Shown here piece after piece: positions 22,678 through 34,685 of a stretch of 64,000 nt of DNA (positions are counted from its first letter, which is position 1; the number at the start of each line of letters is the position of its first letter). The notes beneath the pieces were generated by a model that worked only from the letters and a program-made list of their open reading frames with translations, made no database searches and was not told the DNA's origin. Position numbers and translations under genes: made by a program. The DNA is from Pseudopyrenochaeta lycopersici (taxonomy: Eukaryota > Ascomycota > Dothideomycetes > Pleosporales > Pseudopyrenochaetaceae): positions 620,001 to 684,000 of the forward strand of contig NHZP01000018.1 in NCBI GenBank assembly GCA_003313425.1, in the 5' to 3' direction.

Positions 22678-24504
22678 TCAAACGTGCCGCGGAGTAGCTG
22701 TAGGGTGACTAGTCTCAAAGGCCAGTTGTATGTGCCAAACTTGGTTCAACAACGCTTGGCCCCAAGCTAGGTGGATCTCCTGTAGAAGTATACCTGATCC
22801 ATAGTCCCGTTTTAAGCCCATAATTCGAGGTACAAGAACATGTAACTTTCTTACCTGACGATCAAGAGTGGATACCGCACGCTCTAGCATCTCTAACTCT
22901 AAGCTTCGGAGTCGCTCCGCAAGTCTTCGCGGCGTATCACGAATCGGGTCGTCAAGCGTGATATCTTGGGTCTCTTGGAGCATCTCTATCTGCACTTCGA
23001 CTCGCTGCTGCAAGAGAACCGTGGCGCGGAGCTGAAACACATCCCATGCCGGATCCTCTTGAACATATTCCCGTAGCTTCGAGGTGTCTAATTCCCGGTC
23101 TTTCCAGAAAGCCTGGATCTCTCTTTTACCGTCAATGGTCTGTCTGACTTTGAAATCCAGTCCGTCTTCCTCGTTTATGACCACGAGCCAAATGAAATCG
23201 CTTTCCCAGCCAATGTCATTTCCTTCGTCAAAAACGCGGAAGCCCGGTGCTGCTGTGGATACGAAAATTTTAGCTGGACGCAATGGATCATCGTCTGGAA
23301 TGTCGAGGTCGAGAAACATGACTTTAGCGGAGGCCACTGCATCTTCGAGGAAACCATATGAAAAGATGTTTTCGCATGCTCCCTTATCATCGCCATATCT
23401 GAGTCTGTCAAAACATGCACCGCGAAGTTAAGGAGTGGCCTACGTGATTGTGACTTCACCGCCCTGGCTGATTTGCTTGCCGTCTCGAAGTAGAAGCAGC
23501 CCATTTCCATCATCGTCAGTTTCGTATAGCGCGGCTGTCGCATGCCCTGATGCGTGATTTGCCATATCTATGCAAGGCATCATACCTTGAGTGATACTAC
23601 AGTCAGTATGCGACTATACAAATACGTGAAGGAAATGTCTGGGGAAAGTGAGGCACAGAGTAACGGCTCTAGAACACATGCCTGGAGGAAATTCGGGAGC
23701 TTTTCATATGAAATATTGAAAGCCACACGAATTACTCCAGGCTTATGCATTCGAGCTCGCCTACTGTGTGTTCAGCGAGCTTACATACAGTCGCCAGCAC
23801 CTGGGAATTCAAGAGCTCTGGATCTGTACATGGCATCAACGCGAATCCAATCGTCGAAGGTAACCATTCCAGTGTCTTCATCCCACCAGTACTTCGCACA
23901 CCAGTCGATCGACTCTGTGGCGGTTCGCAACGTCTCGAACTCGCGTAAAAGGCTGTTTAGTTTTGCACGAACTGCAGGTGCCAACGTTGTTCCGGTGAGA
24001 AGTTCCTGCTCTTCTTCGCTCCAGAAAGTAGGCAGAAGCTCGTCTGGCAGAAACTTGATATACTCTGTAAGGGGATTCAGAACCCCAACATCTCTGGTTT
24101 CTGGACAGCAGATGGTGGCTTGCAATAACAAAAACGTGAGTACAGCGCCTCTCGTGGTCTGCCAGACATGTCAGCGCTGTGATTGCTATGGACTCTTCAG
24201 AGGTTTGCCACACCCTTCCGAATTCGCCAATAGCCTCAAGCACCTCTCGTAAATGGCGGTCTGCTTTAGCCAGCAGTTCGATGTTTTCGAGAGAGATGAT
24301 CAACTCTTTCGGGACAACAAGAAGAGGCTCGACTTTACCTCCTTGGAGCTCACGGTCTGCAATGACCGTCGATCCTCTGTCCTCGAAACCTGGTAGAGGG
24401 CCGATCTTGACACCTTTGAAAGTAACACCGTGGAAAGATGCCCATGTTGGTAGTCTCTCAATCGGTTCCTTTAGCCATCCCGCCGCCCTACCTCTTCTAA
24501 TCAT
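22678..24504 (-). CDS. SET-domain protein lysine methyltransferase (RKM/LSMT/SETD6-like)
   Basis: Likely S-adenosylmethionine-dependent lysine methyltransferase acting on a non-histone protein, by similarity to the split-SET class of Rubisco-LSMT, Rkm and SETD6 proteins. Four minus-strand exons: 24504-24214, 24158-23789, 23585-23444, 23398-22678; phases agree, giving 507 residues. The cofactor-site motifs appear only after splicing: an Asn-His pair (N230-H231 in CIDMANHASG) and TYGDDKGACENIFSYGF at about 268-284, where Tyr269 and the SYGF block match the SET core. The C-terminal half is a helical substrate-binding-type domain. Intron 23586-23788 (203 nt) is unusually long here; its donor GTATGT and a CTCAAG acceptor restore the CIDMANH motif. 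A GTAAGAAAG donor-like site near 22855 could give a shorter C-terminus. Confidence 0.87.
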
Positions 24505-25284
24505 CTTGCTATTAGAAGAAGGGTTACGTTTATTGTCAAGAAAAGAGGCAAGTAATTGAGCGATACTGCGAGCGAAGCAACAGGGCAGATACACAAATGC
24601 AACAAGATCAGCTAATCGGGTATCATGCACGATCTTGATAGATACAAGATGAATTAATGCAGGTTGCCGGGAGCTATGTTGGACCCTGTGGGACCACGCG
24701 TCCAACGGCAATCTGCACGTACAAAGTCGAGGCGGTATAAAGGGACCAAATCAGCCGTACTGCAAACCCCAAAGCGATATGATGTCAGAGGCGAATAACT
24801 ACCCGCACATCAACATACAAACAAACAAATATGAGTCAAGAAACCAGGACAACCTCACCTCGAGCCGTGTTGTGATGCGCTTTGACCAGCCTTGCTGAAG
24901 GGGCTCGAATGTTGTTGTGGTGGCGTTGTCGTGGTCCTCCGAAACCGAGCTAAGGACCGGCCCGTGCTCTAATGTATGTAAACATTGGAACAACAACACT
25001 TCGAGACATCTTTAAGGCACCTCCTCCGCACCCGCAGGACTCACATCTTTACTGTTATTCCTTACCCTGAACGTCGCAAGACAAGCACACGGCTCTGACG
25101 CCGACTGCTCCCGGACGACACCCCACCTTACTTGCGCAGCGCTGCCCCAGCTGGCTGCTTTCGTCCAGAGTCGCATATCCGTCGCCAACATATCGCAGCT
25201 GTCGGTCGATCTTTCTTCGACTGAAGGTCTCTGTTTGCGATCGCACCTTCTCAATACATGTCTGCGCACCAACGAGTAGCTAAA
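24505..25284. promoter_or_regulatory. Divergent promoter, SET gene / CDC14
   Basis: 780-bp head-to-head spacer. The minus-strand frame stays open upstream of the SET start to 24711, but no conserved sequence is added there. No other gene seen. Confidence 0.5.
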
Positions 25285-27322
25285 ATGCCTCGTGCCACCA
25301 CTACCAGCTATGGGCAGGTCATCGAGGTGAGACCAAAACAACAACAAAACAATGCATCACTGAATTCGGTTCTGACACAAAAGCCCTCGTAGTACATCCA
25401 GGATCGACTGTACCTAGCATCCTACACCCACACGCCTGATGCGACCACACCATTCCCCTATCCCAAACAGAGTCAGTCGCCGTCCAAGCGGTCGTCGAGG
25501 GCGCAAACTGGTCCTACTGCAGCTGGACCAAAATCGCACCCACCAGTGTATTTTAGCATCGACAAGACTCTGCTATACAATGCCTTCCACGGCGACTTCG
25601 GCCCACTTCATATCGGCCACCTCTATCGATTCGCTGTGCAGCTTCACGAGGTGCTAGGCGATCCAGCGAACGAGGATAGGGCAGTAGTCTTCTGGAGCAA
25701 TGCTGACTCGAGGAGTAAGTAGACCTCCATAAGATCACCTACGTGAACATTTGTTAATGTGTGATAGGTCGCGCAAACGCTGCTTGCATTCTGGCATGCT
25801 ACATGGTACTCATCCAGTCGTGGCCGCCTCATCTCGCATTGGCCCCCATCGCTCAAATGGACCCGCCCTGCATGCCTTTCCGAGATGCAGGTTACAGCCA
25901 GGCAGACTATGTCTTGAACATCCAAGATGTCATCTACGGAGTGTGGAAAGCAAAGGAAGAGGGCCTTTGCGGACTAAAGGACTTCAGTTTGGAGGAGTAA
26001 GCTTTCCATGCGCTCCCCTTTGGATCCCTGCTGACTTCTACAGATATGAAAAGTTTGAACGAGTAGACATGGGCGACTTCAACTGGGTCACGCCTAACTT
26101 CCTAGCCTTTGCTTCGCCACAGCAGCAACCAACCCACGAGATTCCAACAACTTCTCCAATGTACTCCACCCTACCTTCAAACATTGCCGAGATCCAGCGA
26201 TCAGGGCTTCCAGGCCCCTTCAAGAATGTACTCTCTCACTTTTGTGCCCGAAACGTCGGCCTAGTGGTTCGATTGAACTCGGAGCTCTACTCTTCCACAT
26301 ACTTTACCAAGCTTGGTATCCAACACCTGAACATGATCTTCGATGACGGAACCTGCCCGCCTCTGTCCCTTGTGCGAAAGTTTATCAATCTCGCGCATGA
26401 GATGATCACGGTGCGCAAGAAGGGCATCGCGGTTCACTGCAAAGCCGGATTGGGTCGCACTGGATGCCTCATTGGTGCTTATCTAATTTACAAGCACGGC
26501 TTCACCGCCAATGAGATCATTGCGTATATGCGCTTCATGCGTCCCGGAATGGTGGTCGGGCCTCAGCAGCACTGGCTTCACCTCAATCAAGCCACATTTC
26601 GCGAGTGGTGGCATGAGGACACGATGAAAGCGAAGTATGCCGAGGCTATGCCTTCTACGCCAACGAAGTCGCCTCACAAGCAACGCCTTGCAAGCAACGG
26701 GCAAACGTTCACGCCTCCGAACGGGTCGCAAAAGCGCTCCGCACTCGGGGAGATCGAGCAAAACGAACGAAACAACACTGGCCACTCGAATATTGGCGTC
26801 CAAGAGGATAATCTTCCAGCGCCAACACCTGGTCAACCTCGAAAGACTAGCAAGCTTTACGGCAACAGCACCCGACAGTCTCCACAACGAATTGATGAAA
26901 ACGAGGCCTTCACCAAGTCACACACGGAGGTCCGGGCAGAGATCACTCGCTTTGATGGAGAGTCAGACGAAGAGTATCACCTACGCCAGATTGCTCGAAA
27001 AACTTCATCTCGCTCACCTGCACGTTCACCAGTTGCAAAGGATAAACAGCGACGCGCATTTAGCACTACATCTGTCATCCAGACCTCTGTGACGCACACC
27101 TCGTTTGGCTTCGGTGATGAGAGCGACGTCGAGAATACCGCACCGACCGGAGCGCGACCGAAGACGCCTAAGGAGAAGAGCGGTAGCGGAAACGGCACCA
27201 TCAGTATGGGCAAGATACGATCTAGCCCTGCACGAAGAAGTACCGAGGGAAAAACTGGTGTACGAAAGACGAGTGGACGTGTCGGAAGTATTGGCAACTC
27301 GATAAGCCGGCCGAAGTCATAG
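25285..27322 (+). CDS. CDC14: CDC14 dual-specificity phosphatase
   Basis: Cell-cycle phosphatase that reverses CDK phosphorylation and promotes mitotic exit, septation and cytokinesis. Four exons: 25285-25326, 25393-25714, 25768-25996, 26044-27322; phases agree, giving 623 residues. The N-terminal DSP-like domain begins IEYIQDRLYLASY and includes FWSNADSRSRANAACILACYM. The catalytic domain carries the HCKAGLGRTG signature with Cys at about residue 330, preceded by the aspartate of the MIFDDG loop and followed by YMRFMRPGMVVGPQQHWL, typical of CDC14. The C-terminal 250 residues are Ser/Thr/Pro/basic-rich, with several SP and TP sites (TPTKSPHK, SPARSPVAK) suited to CDK regulation. Exon 1 encodes 14 residues; no upstream in-frame ATG was found. 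Confidence 0.96.
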
Positions 27323-28592
27323 CGTCATTCCTGGACTGATTTCTGATCATCATCTGCATCCTCGGTGTTCAGGCACACATGGCGCATTGGGATCATCACT
27401 TCCGTCATATCTTCGCTATCTCGTCTTACCTCTTCATTATCGACCCCGAGACCTATGGCTCGGTGCTACATATGTCGTCTGCGGACGGGCGTTTTGGGTC
27501 ACGCTCTGTGAATATGGGGTGGGAATCTGCTGCTTGGGTGTAATGGGGCGCATGGGTGCTGTTGTCATTTATCTTTCCATGTTTTCTTCCAGTCGCCGCT
27601 TGTTCTTTTGCTCTGCATTGCTTAGTTTGGTCTTGTTTCATCCTGTGGCGTCTGGCTGCGGAGATCTTCATGACGTGTATGAGTTAATGAGAGCGTAGTG
27701 TTAACTATCCAAAACATTTCTTCAAACTTAATGCCATGTGATGGTGATAAGGAAATGAAATTAGCTAGTTCCTGTCCGAGGCCTTGTTCCTTTCTTGATA
27801 GCGACATGTGATATTCCCAGAATATGTTCTGCGCGCTTTATCTGCGTCCGTTCGTATATGACCAAACCCATTCTACCTACACGCCCAGAAAGAAGAAGAC
27901 TCATAGCTTTACGCAGCCGACATTGTCTTCGAGCTTGAAATTCTGATTTCTATTGGCCATACGTTCTAGTTGCATCTACCTGCTATGTGATCGAAGATGC
28001 TCCTATGATTTGTTGAGTAGTCTTCTAGTGCCAATACAATCACAACTTTCGCAGATCAAACTGCGAGATCAATCATGGGTGAGAAATTATTTTCTATAGA
28101 AGATCTGACTGGCAATTCTTTATTCTTACCGTCCATCGCATATTTGAGGGTTTGAGTTGTTGTATTCGCGCCCTTCAAACGTGTGGCATCGGAGTCAAAT
28201 CAACTTTCTGAGCATGAATTGAGTAAGAATATCCTATTTTTGAATTTGTTGCCCTCTATTTTCTACGAAGAAAAACAGACGGGCTCTACTAGTTGGAGCC
28301 GAGCTGCGGAAATGCGCTGACGCGCGAGAAAGTGGTGATTCGGAGTAGTAACTCAGATAAGATTAGAACACTATGGCGCAATACTGATGCCGCTTACCAA
28401 CAGCAAATTTATCTCTTAAAAACAACCGCCAGTAGATGCCCACGTGCCTACGTATGCATGCACTTCTGAGCTAGAATTTGGAGTCTGCTGAGCACAGGAT
28501 CCAACCAATCAGGGATTTCTCGGTCAAGTTCCGGCAAGCAGCTCAGAATTTCCAAGCATCACGTCGACATCACCCACGAAAGGACGCCTACG
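27323..28592. other. Intergenic, CDC14 3' side and fRMsr promoter
   Basis: 1.27 kb. A plus-strand ORF at 27387-27698 is in the CDC14 3' flank and is motif-free. No gene seen. Confidence 0.5.
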
Positions 28593-29420
28593 ATGGTATG
28601 GATCAAGTTGAATATAAAAGGCTACTACAAAACAGGCTAATATTTTCATGACTAGGTGCACGCCGATTCATCAACGTTCGCTGAAGGGCTGAGCAAGACG
28701 GAAGTTTATGCACAAGTACTAGAGCAAGCAAAATTGCTCTTTGAAGGGCAAAGAAATTGGGTAGGACACAAAAATCTTCTCCGTGCGAAGAATTGAGCCA
28801 CATAGACTTGGCTAATGTTATTCAGGTTTGGTATGTCATTTTCACAAGACTCGTCCACAGCTTCTTTACCATTTTCGGTACGAAAGCACATGACTCTAAT
28901 GTTTTATACACAGCAACTTCAGCAACACAGCCGCCCTCCTTTGGCATGCATACCACTCCCTACCCGCGCCTTCTTCACAGGTGAACTGGGCAGGTTTCTA
29001 CTTTACGGATCCATCCAACCCTGCTCAGCTCATTCTAGGCCCATTTCAAGGTCAAGTAGCATGCCAAGCCATCGCGTTCGGAAGAGGTGTTTGTGGCGCG
29101 GCGGCGCAAAGTGGAACAACGCAGTTGGTAGAGGATGTTGAGAAGTTCCCAGGACATATTGCGTGTGATGGAGCGAGCAAGAGTGAAATTGTTGTTCCTG
29201 TGAAGAAGAACGGAAAGGTACGAGACTGAATTCCCGCTCATGTTCCACACCCCAAGTGGTCTTTGATAGAAGATAGAACTCAAAAATGTGAGCTAACACG
29301 TAGCGGCAGGTTGTGGCTATCATCGATATCGACTGTGCAGAGCTGAATGGGTTCACCACAGAAGATCAAACGGCTCTAGAAGAGTTGGCAGAATTACTTG
29401 CGCACTCCTGTGATTTTTGA
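28593..29420 (+). CDS. GAF-domain free methionine-(R)-sulfoxide reductase
   Basis: Cytosolic repair enzyme reducing free methionine-R-sulfoxide (yeast YKL069W/fRMsr family). Five exons: 28593-28595, 28656-28760, 28826-28830, 28914-29217, 29310-29420, giving 175 residues. Exon 1 is the ATG alone; exon 3 is the 5-nt GTTTG. Direct joining of 28760 to 28914 breaks the frame, while the 5-nt exon restores the family motif NWVCN. GAF-domain hallmarks follow: NWAGFYF, LGPFQGQVACQAI, GRGVCGAA, DVEKFPGHIACDGASKSEIVVP and AIIDIDC. The three family cysteines (VACQ, GVCG, IACD) are all present. The acceptors of exons 2 and 3 have good TAG/CAG sites, and the intron before exon 3 has GCTAATG. Converges on the minus-strand orphan gene. 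Confidence 0.9.
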
Positions 29421-30047
29421 TATATGAATGAAAGCAAAAGAAATAGTAGAATTACTTCTATAGCCTACATGTTACATGTGTCCCACTCAGAGTATACCCA
29501 GTGTCGCTGTTAGATCCTCTCGCATGTCCATATCCATACTCGATACCGCATTTATAATCGTATTCACATACACATACTTAGTGTCTTTCTCTTCCCCTTC
29601 CCAATCAACTCTTACTAGAATTTTTATGCCCTGGAGGTACCCGTGTACATTGCCTGTGCCAAGCAAGCGTACTGCGCGTGTCTTTTCTATTACTGCCTCT
29701 CAGCTAAACTGATATCGCATATATCGGCTTTTCAAAAAAAAAGCTGAATAGCCATAGTTACTTCTTTGGGGGCAAAGGCTGGTACTTCTTTTTTGGTTTG
29801 AAGATATCTAAGCCACGCTGTCCTGATTAAATTGCTTGCATAAATCAAGGTAGGCACGCGAAATTGATTGCAGTTTGCGATAGCAGCGGCCAATCAATGA
29901 TGAGGTCAGTAGGCGGTATGGGCGTAGACATCATCACGAAATATAGTAAGCCTTGCTAGATGGTAGCGGGCATTTCATGAGTACGACTTTAGTGAGGGTT
30001 CAAGAAGTGTCGAACCTCATTGCAGCTTCCCCAGTGCAGGTCCGCTC
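29421..30047. other. Intergenic, tail-to-tail 3' flanks
   Basis: Untranslated and spacer sequence between convergent genes, with an A9 run at 29733-29741. No gene seen. Confidence 0.5.
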
Positions 30048-30788
30048 TTATTGTCTCTTGATTTCCTGCTCGTGCTCATTCTTGTTTCTTGGTTGCACCT
30101 TTAACCTTGCAACCTTCTTAATCCTGCTGAAGCTCACCCCAGTCAGCCTGCCCTCACCATCCTTGAACTCTTCCATTTCCCATGTAATGTTATCGTGCTG
30201 ACACAATGGCGCACTCATAAATATTCGAGAATTGGTCAGTGGATACGCACTCCATTCAAGGTTCCATCTCTTCATAGCTGGAATATCTTTCATAGGGCCC
30301 CATTTCCCAATCTCCGTGGCCAGTCTCCGTGCCGCATAGTGATAGGTATCAGGCCTTTCTGGGCGAAACTCAAACCCCTCTTCATGATTGTGGAAGGTGA
30401 TAGTGAATGTGTTAAAAGAAATGAATTTGAACCTCAGAAATGGGTCTTCTTTGTGGAACATATTTGCCTTCTTTGGGCGAGAGACGGTCAAGTTTAGCCA
30501 TCCATCGAGAGTATCCGGGGTTGTGTAAAGTATTTCATCGCCGCCTGATCGGATAGCCTCGGAAATGAAGGTAACGGAATTCGATATGCCTTTGCAGAGC
30601 TCTGACTCTACTTCATTGTGAATAAACTTGCAGCTGAAAAGCAGACCTGTGAAGCTCCATGGCCGACGTTGAGGGTCCACAAAGTGATATATACAGAGGC
30701 GCAGTTCGGTCGGGAGCTTCAGAAGCGGACTGGAATTTTTGGTAGGTTCTATCATTTTGCTGAGCGCATGCAGGCATTGACCCACCAT
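30048..30788 (-). CDS. Hypothetical protein with F-box-like N-terminus
   Basis: Single-exon, 246 residues, ATG at 30788; a second ATG 11 codons in is possible. The segment LLKLPTELRLCIYHFVD at about residues 22-38 matches the F-box-like/2EXR start common in lineage-specific fungal proteins, followed by the RPWSFTGLLFSCKFIHNEV helix pair. The rest has no motif I recognise. It ends in a highly charged tail (RNKNEHEQEIKRQ). Such proteins are numerous in Dothideomycetes and poorly characterised. No function is proposed. Confidence 0.72.
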   Translation of the reverse strand: MVGQCLHALSKMIEPTKNSSPLLKLPTELRLCIYHFVDPQRRPWSFTGLLFSCKFIHNEVESELCKGISNSVTFISEAIRSGGDEILYTTPDTLDGWLNLTVSRPKKANMFHKEDPFLRFKFISFNTFTITFHNHEEGFEFRPERPDTYHYAARRLATEIGKWGPMKDIPAMKRWNLEWSAYPLTNSRIFMSAPLCQHDNITWEMEEFKDGEGRLTGVSFSRIKKVARLKVQPRNKNEHEQEIKRQ

Positions 30789-31092
30789 GTATAGGGTTTT
30801 TGATGGTATAGCCGGCTGCCTGGTTTGCAGAATGTCTGTGTGGAATGCCTACGGGCGAAAATATGGTTTGTATGGAGGTCCAACTTCAACACAATATAGG
30901 AACGCGTTTCACATGAAGTAGATTTCCATAGAGACAAATATATTCATCTGGGACTGCTACAGATGCGGTGCCTACGGTGGGTGAGTGCACGCGGCTGGAA
31001 GTTCAGCCCCACGCCATCACGTGCCCACCCGTTCTGGTGTTCAATTGCTGGAATTCATCGCTCCCAACTCGATGCCCATACTCGCAACCGCC
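30789..31092. promoter_or_regulatory. Divergent promoter, orphan / FAM32A-like gene
   Basis: 304-bp head-to-head spacer with no distinct element recognised. Confidence 0.4.
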
Positions 31093-31518
31093 ATGCCATC
31101 CTCCGACTACACCAGTGCCGTAGGCGGTGGCCTCAAGCTAAAAGGTGCAGGTGTCGACAAAAAGAAGAAGAAAAGAAAACCTAAGCCCGCCGAAAGCGCA
31201 AGCGAACCACCGCACTCCACCGACATCTCAAAACGTCCTGTTGACCGCGATGGCTCGAAGTCGCCTTCGCACACACTAGCTCGCGACACTCCCGGGCGCT
31301 CGCTGTCACCCGAGGCCGCCGAAAAATCGTTAAAGGAAGCTGGCGGAAGGCAGAAGACAGAAGCTGAGAGACGGCACGATGAGATGCGGCGGAAGCGACT
31401 TGAGGAGAGGCTTAAGCGCGAGGGTGTCAAGACACACAAGGAGAAGGTAGAGGAACTGAACAAGTACCTCAGCGGGTTGAGCGAGCATCACGACATGCCT
31501 AAGATCGGTCCTGGCTAA
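31093..31518 (+). CDS. FAM32A-like (DUF1754) nuclear protein
   Basis: Small basic protein of the FAM32A/DUF1754 family, members of which associate with the spliceosome in animals (family knowledge; fungal role not established). Single exon, 141 residues from ATG 31093; an in-frame ATG at 31072 would add seven residues. I prefer 31093 because MPSSDY and then GGLKLKG match the usual family start. Hallmarks: GGLKLKGAGVDKKKKKRKPK, then a Ser/Pro/basic linker, and the conserved C-terminal block KTEAERRHDEMRRKRLEERL with THKEKVEELNKYLSGLSEHHDMPKIGPG. The latter is a coiled, charged helix ending in the family's GPG. Confidence 0.9.
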   Translation: MPSSDYTSAVGGGLKLKGAGVDKKKKKRKPKPAESASEPPHSTDISKRPVDRDGSKSPSHTLARDTPGRSLSPEAAEKSLKEAGGRQKTEAERRHDEMRRKRLEERLKREGVKTHKEKVEELNKYLSGLSEHHDMPKIGPG

Positions 31519-32353
31519 CAGGATGAATTGGAATGGTGGGTGCGATGTTTTGCAATCTGGAACGTAATTCACAAGAAGCGGTTCTGCAAGATGGGCAGCG
31601 TAGTCTGGATATATTTTTGAACAGCAGGGGCGCCTGCACTAGGAGCTTACAATGTGCGAAAATGCTACGCAGCAAAGGTGATCCGGTCAAAAGAGGATGA
31701 CATCTCGAGGTCAAGAGGTAGAACAGGGCGACATGGAGCTGCCATGCAGTCCAGAGAAGATATCAACAAGTCTTCAATCGGGATATGAGCGAATGATGCT
31801 TCCTCTGACCTTTTCACCTTGATTTTTCACCTTAAGTTGTCCCGCAACCACTTGTACATCATTCGAATAGGCAATACCGACCGTTCTAAAGATACACAAG
31901 CTGTGCATCGGCACTGGGTCAACAACTGTATGGTAGTGTGGAGACAGAAAGCAGATATGAAACGAGTGTGCAATTCGAATTCATTATCAATTCAAGCTGG
32001 TCTCTTTCTCCCCACGCTTGTTGATTCAGGTTCATCCCACGGCCGCATCCAAAAACCCGGGCATAGTTCACAAGTAGGATACGCACCGAGAAGTGATGGC
32101 GATTACGATATCGAATTCGTTAGCAAGTGGAGACTGAGGTTTTTGCCCCAGACATCTCTCTGCACTATGGTCGGCTCATGTTGAGCGTTCCCACAAGATT
32201 TGCGATTTTTCATGGATTCCAGACTCACCACACGAACCTACCAGCAAGAGATTGTTCCTACAGTCGCATCAACCTTGTGCAGACCGGAGGTGCCACACAT
32301 GGAACCATTGTTCTTAGACATTGGGGATAAATTTGCTTTGGCGTTGAAAAAGT

Positions 32354-32393
32354 GGTTATGATGGTTATGATGGTTATGATGGTTATGATGGTT
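32354..32393. repeat. Minisatellite (GGTTATGAT)4
   Basis: Four perfect tandem copies of the 9-mer GGTTATGAT followed by a partial GGTT. Confidence 0.95.
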
Positions 32394-34511
32394 TTGTGGC
32401 CCAGGCTCTATTTGCGCTCGACGAGGAGATAAGCAGATAACATTACTTCAATTTTTGGAGTAAGACATTCAAAAAGCCAGGCATGAGACGGCCCTATTCA
32501 ATCATCTGAAATAGTGGAATGCGCGCTGATATGTCTTGATGCGGTACGAGGCGGTTCTGCGTTAGCCCGACTTTGATGCAGGAGCCGAAGTCAAGCTTTC
32601 CAAGATTGAGGCTCAAGAGCGGGCCGCGCGGTCTTCGTCTGTTGCCGAGATTGTGTTCCCTGAACACCAAATGAGGGGGAGCCGATAACAAGCCATTTGA
32701 TGCTGCAGTAGTTTTCATGTCAAGGCTTTTCAAGCGCTATTCAAGCACAGTCCAAGCTTCGCCGCGAGACTTAGTGGAGCGAAGTATAGTTGTCAGCAAC
32801 GCAGATACTGAGGGATTTGGACGTCCAATTACCTCGTCTCGCCACGTTACAATCTGCTGATCGTCTTATCTATACGCGATTTCTCTAAGGTAGAGAAGTA
32901 AGCATGCTTAAGCCACAACAATGTAAAAATTGATAGTTTAACGCCTATCAGTTCGACGCCTTCGATGGGAATGTCGCCATCTCAATGTTCTTGGGCGAAA
33001 TGTCTCCGGTACATCCGGCTGTCTTGTGCCACTTAGCCGCAGAAAGCGACGAATTGCTTCAAGTAAAGATCTCGTCCTCTAGGTGAAGGAACCATTGGCG
33101 GATGCTAGCTAGGTTGCTGTCCAGTTGGCTCTGCGCGAGAAGAGGGGATGCGGAAGCCGGGCATTCGCTTCCCCGTGACGCATATGGTTGGCACGTGTCG
33201 CTTCGGGGCGAATTATGAGCACCTTCGAGATGAGGGGTTTCATGGAGGCGCTGAAGCTTCTGAATTTGGCGCAGCGTGCTTGCCAGCCCCTTCGGTTGCA
33301 CGATCCTACTCCTGTAGGATTGTCACTGATGGCCACAAACAACCTGGCGAACAAATTACGCCTGGTAAGCCTAGTGTAGACGCTATTCCGTAGTTTGCAG
33401 GTTGAATCATCCATTCCACCAGCTTTCAAAACAGTTCTGTGGTATTAGGCTGATTTAGCATTTGCGCTGGTTGGGGGGGGGCACACCATCAGCCCTGGCC
33501 TGGTGAATTCGTGTTGGAGCTGCGTGTTCCACGTTTAGCAGACGAACAGCGCCAATTATATCCACGCGTCGCTTTTCCGCGTACATTCCTTGATAAGGCA
33601 GGTCAAATGCGGACCACTAACGACAGGAGAGTGACAGAATGGCAGCTGGGCGTCCTAGCCGACCAAATCGTACGAATCACCACTTGCTCACGATTACTCG
33701 CGCAGAGGGCGAGTTGGTTGCAGCCTTGTGATCCAAAGATTCCACTTGTAGCAGGTCGGTAGCAGTTGCATCGCCTAGATATTGACGGTTGGTTTTCATC
33801 CACGATGAATCCTCCTGCACAGTAACAAGCTGAAGGTTATGAGCAGCGCTAGGAGCATTCCAGAAGAGTTCCTTATCGAGGTGACGGATGCTTGTACGCT
33901 TGCGAATCCTGCGTTAACGATAGTGGCAGGTGGTGGCTCACCTGCCCAGAACGCCTAGCGCGCCCATCGAGAGGCTTGACAGGCTTGTCTCAATGTCAAA
34001 TCGCACCGTGAGCGAATTACGACCGACGCACGCTCTAGCCCCCGCCATCGCTGTCGCAAGCTCCGCAGCAATCGGCAATTGCAATCGAACTTGACTGCGA
34101 CTTCGTTGCGCTTTTGTGACGCTTGAAGAGAAACAATCGTCCGACCAAGGAGTGAACCTAAGCATTGCGGAGAACCCCACACTTAACTGCACAAACTGCT
34201 GCATGTTGTAACCTGGCATTTGATGCAACCCTTCTCGTGCAAGTGGCCGCCCTTATCATACTCCGGGCCACCTCTAGGCAATTAATGGCCGTATTGCGTG
34301 CGGCGAAAGCCGGTCCGTGTGCCTTGCATGTGTCTATTTGCTGGAAATACCAATCTCGGCTTTTCAGACCGCGAACTACCTGGCAGCACACCGCTGCTAG
34401 TTCGGACAGCCTAGCCTGCTGGTGCTTGCGATGTCTGTGCGTTTGCTGTCGTGCTTGGGATCGGAGGTAGAGAGTGATCTAGTGATGGTCTGACTGTCGA
34501 GACCCTGCCGG

Positions 34512-34519
34512 TATAAATA
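34512..34519 (+). promoter_or_regulatory. TATA box of the amino-acid permease
   Basis: TATAAATA about 170 bp upstream of the permease ATG, in correct orientation. Confidence 0.5.
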
Positions 34520-34685
34520 CGGCTTCAGTGCTCCCTGTTGCGCGGTCGTATCTAGGAGTGATTCTTGATCCGCTAGTCGCGCAGTTTGCGCCTCATATTC
34601 CTCCTGAGGCTGTATCTCCCTCGTGGGCCATAGCTCTTTCACTGGTTTACTTTCATAGACTGTCAATACTTTCTTCAACCTCAAC

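Larger units (their letters stand above)
31519..34685. other. Gene-poor 3.2-kb region upstream of the permease
   Basis: No convincing gene on either strand; the longest ORFs are 110-120 codons, overlap each other and lack motifs. It contains a 9-bp minisatellite, a G9 run at 33472-33481, and CTTATC (GATA-factor) sites at 33872 and 34252. It probably holds a long permease promoter plus sequence of unknown origin. Confidence 0.45.

Noticed and set aside
23554..24252. 232-residue plus-strand ORF
   Set aside because: Antisense to the SET-domain exons, which contain the real family motifs.
27387..27698. 103-residue hydrophobic plus-strand ORF
   Set aside because: Lies in the CDC14 3' flank; no signal or family match and no promoter evidence.
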